From positions 37,106,501-37,170,500 of the forward strand of contig JAJNNQ010000075.1 in the NCBI GenBank assembly GCA_027886175.1: a stretch of 64,000 nt of DNA, given 5' to 3'. This document shows positions 14,401 through 25,600 of this stretch, piece after piece. The stretch is from Phylloscopus collybita. Its lineage: Eukaryota > Chordata > Aves > Passeriformes > Phylloscopidae. The notes beneath the pieces are model-generated. The model was not told the DNA's origin and made no database searches. It worked only from the letters and a program-made list of their open reading frames with translations. Each line of letters opens with the position of its first letter. Position 1 is the first letter of the stretch. Position numbers and translations under genes: made by a program.

Positions 14401-17400
14401 CTGATTCTCCTGTTTCTGGTTTAGAGACAATCCTGCAAGGAGGGAGGTGAACCAGTCTTACAAACTCATTTCAGACTGGTGGGATGCTACCATCCCTCTT
14501 TTGGTGGATTACAGCCATATAAAATCTTTCATATAAAAGATTTTGGGTTCACTTGACCCACATCTTCACCAAACCTGTTTGACTTCAAGGACAAAAGCTA
14601 TTGAAAAGCTTGCTGCTGCCAGAGCTGGAGGAATTTTTGAGCCTTATTTAGAGAAGTGAAGATTCAAGAGAGGATAATAGGCCTCAAATGACAATCAGAT
14701 AACATTATGAACAAAGGAAACTAATTACTCAAGAAAGAGCTAATGGGCTGGCAGTAGGAAAGAAAAAATATTGAAGAGGAATTGAGAAAATGTTCAAATG
14801 ACAAAACCAGGAATAGGGCACATGTGCTGAAGTATTGCAAACTTGTTTAGGTAAGTTATTAGTGGCCTTATATTTTACAGGGCTGTAAGACAGTCCTGCA
14901 AAATGCAGAGGGTGGATCAAAGTCAGGCATACACAAGTCAGGTTTTTTCCCCTTTAAGGTGATGACAATATTTCCCTACTATTTTAGAGAAACAGGAACA
15001 GAAAAAAAAATGTGTAAGTGCTACACCATCTACTTTTGTTACTTTTAAGCATAAGGCAGTATAAAGGAAGTGTAGTCACCCAAAAAATTCTCTGGGATGC
15101 ATAAATTGATAAGAGAACCACGTTAAAATACTGGTCTCATTTTTATACCTTTGTGTGTGAAGGTGATGTTATCTATTTCTTCATCTGCAAGGTGCAAAAT
15201 TGAAATTAGTATAGGTTTAGGTCATAAGCTAGTTTTCTGTTTGCTTCTTTCATTCACAATATCAAGTTTTCTGCAATACTTGAATGTATCTAGAAGGAAA
15301 AACTATGTGTTTAATAGTTAAATTAAAAATATCTGAAAATAGATGGATGTATCAGGAACGATCCCTTTATTATTTAATCTCTCCCACAAACATACGATAC
15401 ACTATGCATAAATTTGTAATAGGACAATTTTAAGTTTGCATGTTATTTACACAACATAACTACTCCATTGGAAGCATTAGGATTTCTCAACTATATAAGT
15501 ATTTGCATCATTTAAACAATGTGTATTATTTACCCAACAGACCATAAAGACTTCATGCAGAGCAGTTACAGAGATCCAGGACATAATAATGTCTTGGATA
15601 AATCTAATTTGGAGTCATCTGAGTGCATTAGATGACTAAAGAATATATTTACACATGCACATTGGTTTGGTTTTTAAACAGTAATAGAGGAACCATTTTC
15701 CTTACATCTTCATGGCTACCTCAAAACAACAGAACAAGAACAAGCTATGCTAAATTATCCCACCACATGTTTCTGGGAGTTCTGCATTTAGTGTGGAGAA
15801 AATACTATTTTTCATTTACACTGTAGACTTATACTCCCAATATAAAAGACCATTTTGAGCCATAGAGACCAAAAGCTATCTTTCTTTTGGCCCCTGCTAT
15901 TGCTCACTAGCTTTAAGTATGAATTTCTGCAGAGTCTGCAGTGAGTGTTGAAGACTTGATGATTCATTAGGTACTGTTCAAAAGGTTCCATGAGATGCAG
16001 GACTGTCTGTGCTTGACTCTCTTGGGGTAACAAATTCCTGCAGATAATTGTTAAGAGAGCTGACTTAATATATTTCAGCTATTAAATATTCACACCAAAC
16101 TACTCTCTGAAAATTAAAAGAAGTAGGGATTGTCTGCAGAGTTTGGTAAATAATATATTTAAAACAAATTTAAAATATTATTTTTAAATAGTATTTTTGA
16201 CACAATTAGGTGCCAGAAAAAATGTGGTTAGATAATTTTTTAACAAAGACAAAGAATGAAATGTGAGAAAAAAATCTAAGTTCAAATATGAAAATAAAAA
16301 AAAAATCAAGATTAATTTTCTCAATTATTATTAATGTCAGTGAGGTACAAAAAAGCTCACCAGTAACTTTACCCAATGCATGTTATCTTAAATGCAGAAA
16401 ATTACTGAATTCCTTGTATTCCCACAAACTAATGTCTTCCATTCTGTCCCCATATGATGAATTCATAGGATGAACTTCATGTTGGTTTTGGTAAGACTTT
16501 TTTAAGGCCCTATGCTATTAAGGCGTGACTTCAGACAAATCTTTTCTTTCATATTTTGTTAGCTGTTATCACAGAACTGTGCTTACTTGCCAGGGCAAAA
16601 CAACAGTGTTGGCATCACAGTGATGTGGGAGCAGTTTACCCCTTTCACAGTCAGAAAGAACAGGTCAGAGCATTTTTATAAGAACACAGCTGAGATATGA
16701 ATACCTTTTTTGGTAATCTCTGCCACAGCACACACAGGTCAACATTCAGAAAATGAGTAATGATCATTGTCCACTGGTAGAAAGATCTTCTCAGCACATC
16801 AGAACAGACCCCATTGTGCCTCTTAAAAAAACCTCAACAAAACCACAAAAAAACCCCCAGAAAAACATCAGACACACAGTATTTTGGCAGTGTACTCAGA
16901 GAAATGTGAGATTGGCCCTTGAGGGAATTCTTATTCTCAAGTGGATGTAAATGTATTCATCAATGCAAAGAAATGCATAGTGTGTTATATACACAATACA
17001 TTAATAAATAGCCATTCATTAAAAAATAATGAGATTTTCTACAAAAAAACCCTGTGGTGTTTAGGGTCATAAAAAAGACAGTAAAAAAGGTGGGGGGAAG
17101 ATTATGTGGAAAATCTGATTAAAATACAGAAACCTCATCTTATATATAAGATAAAATAAATATTTTATTGGCTCACTGTAAACAAAAGAACAAGTGCAGT
17201 AAAATGTAATTAAAAATGTAAAAGTGTGGGGAATGATTTATTTTACCACAGTGATATTAATATTAGAAATAGTATGTAAATAGATAACAAGGTTCTGCTG
17301 CAGAAACAGTGGAAAATGCCTGTTCATTTTCTGTAATGAGCTTTCATCTTTTTGATTTTCCCTTTAAGTACTTCCAGTGATTTATTAATAATGATGCTCT

Positions 17401-19225
17401 TAGCTGTTGGACAGCTCTAGCAAAGCTTCAAATTCTGGTACTTCCTAACAGGTATTACTCACAGTTTTTATTATTTTTTTCAAGCCCAGTCAATATGTTT
17501 AACAGAGCATGTTTTGACAGAAATATAGACTGTTTCACACTTCTGCCTTGTCATGTAAAGACCAGGAGGCTTCTGTGTGGTTTGTGAGCCACAGGCCATG
17601 AGATCAGAAGACAGAGAGCTGCTCTGGCTCAGCAGCAGCTGGCACTCCACAGGCACAACAACTCTTAACGTGCAAAGCATGCTGCCACCACAGGCACGGC
17701 TTTTCCGCTTTCATTTCATCATACTTGGGTCTATCAGACAATCTCCTAGTGAAGAACACTCCCCATGTAGCCTATACCTTTGAAACACATCCTACTGCTG
17801 GTTGAGAGCAAGCTCTGGTTTTATATCCGGGCGGCATTGTCCCTGCTACAAAGTACCCCAGGCCTTTCCTGACAACTGACAACAAGCTGGCTTCATGAGT
17901 TAGAGAAAATCATAGGGAATTGTGGTAAAATGGTAAAAAAATTGCAATTCTGCCAGCCCAAGTATGAGGCCACTTATCCACAGCTTCAGGGTTGAGTAAC
18001 GCCGCAGAGATTCAGCACCTGACCCGTTTTTTGAGAGGGTTTAACATAGATCGAGAAGGTGGTACGTGGCTGCAACCAACAAGAGTTATCTGTTAGTTTA
18101 GACATTATAGTTATACATTTGGAAATAGTTATACATTTATACCGGAAAGGATTCGTAATTCCTATGACTGTGCACAATAGATTTCAGTTAAAAACTTATC
18201 ACAAATAAAGCCTTAAGTATAGAAATGTAATTTTAATATAACCACCGCTGCTGATAACACAGGCAATTTAAAACATCAAATTCCTTCTTTTTCCAATAAC
18301 TTCTTATCCTTTCAGTTCCAACTCATTTTCAAACACCCAAGGGAAAAAAAGACTACACAGCACGACCTGGAAGGCTACAAATCTGGGCTATTTTAGAACA
18401 AAGTAAGGTGAGAGGAACAGTGCCTTTTCTATGAAAATGTACTCTCATTGAAATCAAAGTACTGGAAGGGAAAAATGTCAATGGGAAACTGCTGAACTAG
18501 ATAATTTAAGTTTTCTCACTTCATTATAATTCTTTGACACTACTGAAATAAAATAATTCAGCACGCATTCTCTTGATTCCTGAGTGAATTAAAAAAAAAT
18601 ATTCCGCAAGAGGCACCTCACAAATAATCTTATTTTTTTGTTCTAAATCTTTTCTTCAAGGTACTCCTACTTTATTTCAGAGCACTAGTGAAATTTCTTC
18701 TCCACCCTCTTTCTTGTTACTATCTACAAGTTAGTTGTATATTGCTGTTACCTTCTCAATCCCCAAATAAGCAGAACTAAACATGGTAATTCTCCTACCT
18801 GTTGTTAGGAAAGAATATAGTTTGACCCTCAGACTTCAATACATTTACTAGAGCTTCCTGAAACTTAAAGGCAGAGAATTTTCAAGCTTTTTAAGCCTGT
18901 AGATGAGGTCACTGGGCCACACTAACAGGTCACATTATGAGATCAGGACTCTGGCAGTCCTAATGTCCTAAAAATGTATTCTGTTCTGGTTGAGTAAAAA
19001 AAGATTGAAATATCAAATTCATCATAACGTGCTGATTACTAGAAGTCACTTTAACATTTTCTTAAAAAAATGGGAATAGGTGCTGGGTTTAAATAATTTT
19101 ACAGGCTTCATACCATTCTGTCATGGTAGAGAAACAAATTTCTGTTAAAGAGAATCTTTTTGTTTTGTTACTTTTTAGGTACCATAAGTATAAAACATCA
19201 TAATTGCAATGAAGTTTCAAAAATC

Positions 19226-19364
19226 AAGAAAAAGAAGGAAGGGAAGGGAAGGGAAGGGAAGGGAAGGGAAGGGAAGGGAAGGGAAGGGAAGGGAAGGGAA
19301 GGGAAGGGAAGGAAGGAAGGAAGGAAGGAAGGAAGGAAGGAAGGAAGGAAGGAAGGAAGGAAGG
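19226..19364. repeat. Polypurine microsatellite: (GGGAA)14 then (GGAA)13
   Basis: A purine-only tract of about 140 bases begins with an irregular A/G lead-in. It then has about 14 perfect GGGAA units (19241-19310) and changes phase to about 13 GGAA units (19311-19364). The open frames crossing it on both strands (EGKGR/KEGRKEGR and FPSLP/SFLPSFLP) are products of the repeat, not genes. Pure purine tracts of this length are known candidates for intramolecular triplexes, and GGAA repeats can be bound by ETS-family factors. Confidence 0.97.
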
Positions 19365-19824
19365 CAAAACCAAAAACATTAATAACATAAAAGATTCACA
19401 GGCCAAAGAAATAAAATAAGTTTGTGCGAGAAATTATCTATGACGTTTTCTTCAAATTAAGTAGTAGCAGATAAATACTTATCAATTCTGATAATCCTAC
19501 TGAAGACAATGGAGGGTATGTTTGTGGGTATTACCATGCTATGCTATAGAATGCATAAATGATCTAGAGGGTTTGTAAAAACACAATAGATTTTGTGCAA
19601 AATCTGTTATTACATAATGTGTTTCAGTACATATTTGGCTGCTAACAGCAGAAGACTCTGGAATATTTTGCAGGAAAATAATGTCTTTCTTGGCATAAGA
19701 ACAATGCCCAGTAAAGTCTATCAGTTTGTTTCAGTTGTACTGCCTAAGGCAGTGGTTGACCAAACGATGGCTACAATGAAAAACTCATTGAAATCACTTT
19801 CCTCCATGTGTGTTTTAATATTAT
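19365..19824. other. Unique spacer between microsatellite and SINE
   Basis: I see nothing gene-like here. One open frame of 79 codons (19593-19832) runs into the SINE head and has no recognisable domain. Confidence 0.5.
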
Positions 19825-19986
19825 GGCCCTGAGATCAGCTCAGCTAGTCAGAGCATGGTGCTGGTAGCACCAAAAAACTATCAGCCAAAGGGCTATGGGT
19901 TCAATCCCTATATGGGCCCTTCACTCCAGAGCTGGATTCCAGGATCCTTGTGAGACCCTTCCACCTCGGAATATTCTGTGATTATA
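19825..19986 (+). mobile_element. tRNA-Ile-derived SINE with CR1 tail (TguSINE1 type)
   Basis: The first part is a diverged tRNA-Ile-like sequence. It has an A-box region TCAGCTCAGCTAGTCAGAGC (19835-19854), then CATGGTGCTGGTAGCACC, a B box GGTTCAATCC (19898-19907) and TATGGGCC. The second part (about 19920-19986) is a CR1 3' end: AGCTGGATTCCAGGATCCTT, GTGAGACCCTTCCAC, and the terminal ATTCTGTGATTATA. A tRNA-Ile head fused to a CR1 tail is the known structure of TguSINE1 of passerines, which relies on CR1 reverse transcriptase. It is not a working tRNA gene: the anticodon arm is disrupted by extra bases and there is no Pol III T-run at the end of the tRNA part. No clear target-site duplication is visible. 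Confidence 0.85.
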
Positions 19987-20693
19987 GTGCTTTATCACTT
20001 TGTAGGATATGCATTCCAGGGCAGTACTGCCTGTGCATATCACTCTCCCTGTTGTTCCCTTGCCATGACAAAGTAAGGCATTCAACATGATACTCTGGTT
20101 TGGTAAGGCCCTCGTTCTTCTTGCTTTGTTTTCAATATGTATTTACTGCTATATGTTCATAATAGAAAAAAATAAGATCTAACACAAGTTCCTGGCACTC
20201 ATTGAGACTGATGATACTATTCAGCCTGGTGGACAGAAAGCCCAGTGTCAAGGGTGAGCTCCCAAGACAGTTATAAGGTGTCAGCCATTGTATTACTCTC
20301 TGCCTCTGAGTCACTTTTTGCAGATTTGTAAAGCTTAGGCAATTGAGTGTCTTTAAAGTAAAGGCCACTATTTCAAATATAACAGGGTTGGGGTTTTTTT
20401 AAGTCAGAAGGAATAAAAGTTTGGTTTCAGGGATTTAGACTTAACAGTACTGAGGAGAGATATTCAAAATCACAAAAGATAGCACCTATAAATACGAATA
20501 TTTAACTCCTCTGCATATTTTTTCTGATATCCTCCTAGAAAATCATATTTCAATAATTGCAAAATATTTAGATAATATTTTTTCCAAAAGCATGCAGAAA
20601 AGAGAATGGTATTCTAAATATCTAGTTGACATGTAGACCAGCTGAGGACACTTTTTATGAGAGATTATGCTTACTCATTTCAATGTAATTGCC

Positions 20694-20721
20694 AAAAAAA
20701 AAAAAAAAAAAAAAAAAAAAA
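20694..20721. repeat. A28 homopolymer
   Basis: Twenty-eight consecutive A. No polyadenylation signal or retrocopy-like sequence is seen directly upstream, so it is annotated as a simple repeat. Confidence 0.95.
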
Positions 20722-20977
20722 GGACAGTATGTAAAATAATAAATTTACAATTGCATTTTGAGTTTTTTATTGCTTTATCTGACTCCCATCACAAGCATGG
20801 CAAATCTATTAGATGTCACCAATGGTATTATGCTGTTGTGCTTATATGAAAAGAATTGGTTACTACATTAAGATTGTATTACATAACAGATATCTCCCTG
20901 GAGCAGAAAGTCAACATAAAAAAGGCTATAGTGTAAACCAGATGTTTTGATACTATGTTTCAGAGAAAGCATTTTTT

Positions 20978-21010
20978 GGGGGGCGGGGGGGGGAAGGAAA
21001 GAAAGAAAGG
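20978..21010. repeat. G-run (G6-C-G9) and purine tract
   Basis: Fifteen G interrupted by a single C are followed by GAAA-type purines. The run holds enough consecutive G for a G-quadruplex on the plus strand, although not in the standard four-runs-with-loops form. Confidence 0.9.
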
Positions 21011-21448
21011 TCATTCATGCTATATTTACATTAAATTAGACAAGAAAAACAAACAGATAACCTCTTTGCTAAAGAAAAAATGTCCTCCAAGTACAATTTA
21101 TTCAGTCTTTTACCATTAGGAAGAGTGTTTTGATTTGGTACATGGCATGTATTGCAGACTTTTCCCAGTCTTGTGGTGCTCTTGTCCATTTTGCAGTGTC
21201 ACTTGAACCTAGTCTGTGTTACTGTTCTCTTTCTTAGGAAATCTTGTATATTTGCAGTGTTCTATAAAATATCAATCTTTCTCATTTCTAGAGATATATG
21301 TAGGAACAAACCTCTCATTTGACAAATAAATACAATTATAAAGAACAGGAAAATTGAATGTGGCAACCAAAAATTTTTAGCTTAGTTTTGTTTTCAAGAA
21401 GAGAACCTACAACTGGGATAATTTCTTTTCCAGCCAGAATCTGAGAAA

Positions 21449-21481
<33 letters not shown>
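21449..21481. repeat. (AC)6 followed by A21
   Basis: Six AC units run directly into 21 A. This is a simple repeat; no element boundary can be defined around it. Confidence 0.93.
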
Positions 21482-21792
21482 GGGGACAAAGCTTCTGGAC
21501 CAATTCTCATGGGCCATATGTGGGGAGAAATTACCTAATCAACTGTTTGTCTAACTGGACAATATTTGATAGGTATAATAATCAACTGACCTTATAAAAA
21601 TTGCAGAAATAATGCATCACATGTGCATACCACCATATGGTGCACTTAGAAGGCTTTCAATTTAAGATATGTTTTTATATTATTATCTTAACACTGTTTG
21701 GAAAAGTTTTGTGTTTTATTCCAGACAACAAATGTTTAATCTTTCACATATTTTTGAAGTGACACATTTTATGCTTGAAATGTTTATTCATC

Positions 21793-21844
21793 TAGAATCA
21801 TAGAGTGGTTTGGGATGGAAGGAACTTTTAAAGATCATCTAGTA
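21793..21844 (-). mobile_element. CR1 LINE 3'-end fragment, minus strand
   Basis: TAGAATCATAGAGTGGTTTG, GGATGGAAGGAACTTTTAAA and GATCATCTAGT are the reverse complement of the classic CR1 3' terminus (consensus-like AATCATAGAATGGTTTGGGTTGGAAGGGACCTTAAAGATCATCTAGT). The similarity stops after about 50 bases, where the consensus would continue CCAACCCCC. It is a short 5'-truncated copy. Confidence 0.9.
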
Positions 21845-22008
21845 TATACATCACATGTATAACTTTGTCCTTGTACAATCTGAACTCAGGTTTACTTACA
21901 AGGTTGCAGTAATGAGCCGTCAAAAGTATTTACAGAATCAGAGCTTAGTGACAAGTGGCTGAATTGCTAAAAAATATAATTTTATTGTCTTTAAATAGTG
22001 CTTCTAGC

Positions 22009-22028
22009 TTTTTTTTTTTTTTTTTTTT
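22009..22028. repeat. T20 homopolymer
   Basis: Twenty consecutive T; a simple repeat. Confidence 0.95.
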
Positions 22029-22582
22029 ACTAGAAAATTACTTTTATTTTCTAAGGAGACATAGGGTTTTCTTATCTAAGGACTCATGCAATGAGGCTTT
22101 CCTTGACTACTATCCTCCATTAGGACAGAAAATAAAAGGCAAACTCTTAAGTTACTCCTGCCTGAAAGAACTTCCAGACATTTCCATCTCCTTAAAGGGG
22201 CAAGAGGTAAACAATTGTTTCTATACTTGTGTAATGGGTAAATCAAATTTCATATATGGATACATTTTGAGATTTCTAACACATTCAGTTTGACAGAGTG
22301 GTCTATGATATCTGATCTAGATGGAGCTTCAGCTTCCTAAGAGCCTGAACTCTGCACTTCTTATAAGTAAAAATATATTTGGAAGTAGCAGTGCTCAGAT
22401 AACTATGCTCCTTGTAATTCTTCATGATTTCTAGAGCAATATTCTGCAATGCTACAAATCCTTACAATTCCTACTGCAATGTGCACTAAGCAACTGAGGG
22501 TCATTGCTCCTGCACAACTTTCTATTTGGAGTATATTCTAGAATTCTGCAATTAAGAATGCAAAGTCATGGATTATAAAGCC

Positions 22583-22684
22583 AAAAAAAAAAAAAAAAAA
22601 TCCACCAAAACAAAATAAAAACAAAAAAAACCCCAAAACCAACCAACCAACCAAACAAAAACCCACAAAAACAAACCCAACCAA
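22583..22684. repeat. A18 plus A/C-only tract with (CCAA)n
   Basis: After 18 A, the next 80 or so bases of this strand are almost purely A and C, with only two T and no G. They include a run of about four CCAA units. It is a strand-asymmetric low-complexity tract. Similar but shorter A/C tracts occur near 16826-16866 and 54768-54803. Confidence 0.85.
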
Positions 22685-25600
22685 GACAATGGCCAATCAT
22701 CTTGAACTGAATTCAACAAGCAACATTTGAGAAAAAAAAAGTAAGCTGGGAGGAAGAGAGTTCAAAACTGTTAATTCTGGATCAGTGTCAAGGATGCATG
22801 GAGAAGATTTTCAAAAATTTTACAATGGCATAAATATGTGAGAGCACAGAAAACAAGGCATTCATGGAGGTGGTGATATTAAAAAGAGAAAAAATATTGT
22901 GAATATATAGAAATAATATTTCAACAGCTTTGCTGGATAGGTTCTACCTTGAAATATAGCATGAAGGAAGCATTGTTGAGCTTACTCTATTAAGGGCAGA
23001 CACTTTAAAGAGGTGTCTGCGGCTCATGATAATTTTCACTATTATAATTATAATCATAATTGATCTAATATCTTCATATCCTGATATGTTTTTAGCTCTG
23101 CAACCTTTGCCTCAGTAGGCTGGAAATGTGAAAAGTCCCATACTTGCAGCAAAAGGCTGGAATAAATTTCACTACCTTTGCCCTTTACTGTGCTTTGCCA
23201 TTTGATTACCTGTCATTCTTTGACTCCTCTGTACAGGCCCAACAACTTTGGGGAAGGAGGAGGAATGCCTACTGGAATGCCTCGTCAGTCACAAAGCTAA
23301 GTCTATAAAAGGTTAAAGAAGACTGGCATTCAGATGTCTTCATGGGCATGGGTAGCTATTTCATGTTTTTCTCTTGTGACAGCATCTGCAAAGAGAGTAT
23401 CATCTACAACAACATGATTCCGTTCTCATGACAGCAGCTGTAACAAAAAAGAAAAATAATACAAACAACTCATTCTAGACTTGCCATTTTTAGATGGTAA
23501 TCACTCCCCCCTTCTTGAATTCTGTAGTCAAGAACTGCCTGGCCTGCTCTCTTAGAGAGAATTCATGCCCTATCCTTGAAACAAAACAACCACACTTAAA
23601 TCTGTTCTCTCAGGATATGTGGTTTCATCAAATCTAGTCTATGAAAGCTGACTGTTTTCTAAAAGAAAAAGGTACAATGCAAGTCTTTCAATATACATTT
23701 TTCTTGGCTTACACTGAAGACAACTATAACAGTAGTTGTAAAAAACAGAAAGGAACTAAATTTACAATTCCCAGTATCACTTACCGTTACTGAGTAAGTA
23801 TTGCTCTGAAGAAGACTAAGAAGTGCTACTTTTTCAGTGCTACTATGCAATAGAGTATACAATATATAATAAAACAATACTTTTAATGACAAAAAAGAAA
23901 TAATAATTTTAAAGGATGCAGTGCTCATTTAAATTGTGAAGCTTCTGTGCCTTTGGATTCTTTTAAGATAGACCCTCAATCTGCGTGGTAAATTTTCACA
24001 CGTCTTTAGGTCTGGACAGTGCATGTCTCTTATATTAATCTCCATTAATGGTATCCATACATTCCCAGTAGTGCCTTTTGCAATGTGACTAATGTCAAAG
24101 TGAGATTGTGACATTTGTGAAAGTTAGTTAATCTCTTTCCTGTATTATTCTGTAACTGTGTTTTACAGATGGATTTTACAGATCATGTTTTAGCAAGAGT
24201 GAAGGACTTTAATAGTCTGTTTTTAGTAAGACGCAATTTTTGACAAGTTTGTTTTAAGAAAGCAAAGCAGACAATTTAATTTAAACTTGATATTCAAACA
24301 GTTCATCTTTGTAAATCCAATACCTAACTTCTAGTCACAGATAAAAAACACTATTTATTTATATATAAAATCATGGTTATTGTGTATTATAAAGACAGCA
24401 ATGCCTGCATGTACTTGGAGTGACATAACTGATTGTACAAAGAGTGAGAGTACGAAGCAAGTTACAGCTACACCACAGACTACCTAGTTATGGTGGTAAA
24501 CTACCACAGGGAAGAGAGCAGTTCTAAGGAGTCAAGGAAAAATATACTTCCAAGGCTTTTTGTATATCCATTATGCTGACGTGATAAAGAAAGAACTAAA
24601 AAATCAGGAAACAACAGAAATGAAATGGAACTGAGTGATGTCTAGATCAGATAAGTTAGTACAATATTTATCAGGTTTGTTTGGAAAATAGTAATACGAC
24701 ATAGCCTTGAGAAAGTTGCAGTAAACAAGAGCATTGTAAATGAAGGAATATGTGGCCTGAAGTAATTTTACCAGTATTATTTTAAAGACATTATTTGTCT
24801 TAATAGACCTAATTTTTGTCTGCATACAAATTAAAGCAGGCAACACAAACAAATATTTTCTCATATTACTAGAAAAAGAAGAATGGGAAAAGCGTTTGAG
24901 ATATAACAAATCAGCAAGCATTTTTGAGAGGAAATCATTATGACAAATCGTTGGTGAATTTACAAAATAAGCAAAGATGTACTGCTAAATTATTCATGGA
25001 TACACAGAGTTTATCAGCCAGACAGTGAATTGTACCAGTAGCTTGACCTCATATTTAACATGGGCAATCAAATTTCATACTTACACCAAAGTGAACTCAA
25101 AAGCTTGTGTTTATAAAAACAGTCCTTTCAGAAAGACATCTAGTTTTGATTTATAAAGGCTTCAGAAGAGAAAATAGCTAAAATATTCCTTGGTAGTTTG
25201 TTCCAATATTTAGTTATCTTTCCTGTTAAAACAGAGTGGTTTTTTGGGTTTTTTTTCCCAATTTGCATATATTTAAGAACTACCAATTGGCTCCTATTTT
25301 GCTGGGTCTTTTCTGTCCCAGATTGAAGAGCATTTTGTATCAGTTATTCTTCCTCACGTAGATACTTGCACACCATAATCAAATCACTTCTTGATCTTCT
25401 TTCTGATAGTCTAAGCAAGTTGAATGTCATAAATATTATACTGCAACACATTATTTTCAACTCGCAATCATTTTAGAATATCCTCTCGGCAGTTATGGGA
25501 ACCTTATGTATCACTGGGTAAAAATTTCTGAGCTATTTTACTTCAAATAAGAGAAATAAGATTTGGGCAATTCAATCTGTTGACTTAGGACGATTTCAAC

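Larger units (their letters stand above)
6411..19225. other. 12.8 kb of unique AT-rich sequence, no gene supported
   Basis: I find no exon series, RNA gene or mobile element that I can name here. Open frames are at most 87 codons, apart from those created by simple repeats. The stretch contains a perfect palindrome at 8025, T runs at 7641 and 8454, a small imperfect inverted repeat near 14521-14544 and a 12-bp direct repeat (AGTTATACATTT) near 18110-18136. A slightly GC-richer patch at about 17540-17880 could be an old repeat but matches nothing I recall. Confidence 0.55.

Noticed and set aside
17139..17175. AT-rich palindrome ATCTTATATATAAGAT and nearby TATTTTAT symmetry
   Set aside because: Low-complexity AT sequence makes such symmetry likely by chance.
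17540..17880. Possible LTR with TTTTATATCC as TATA box
   Set aside because: No TG..CA ends, poly-A signal or recalled family sequence could be placed around it.
19160..19406. Repetitive peptides (EGKGR/KEGR and FPSLP/SFLPS) on both strands
   Set aside because: These are translations of the GGGAA/GGAA microsatellite.
19835..19918. Functional tRNA-Ile gene
   Set aside because: The anticodon arm is disrupted, the acceptor arms do not pair well, and a CR1 tail follows instead of a Pol III terminator; it is a SINE head.
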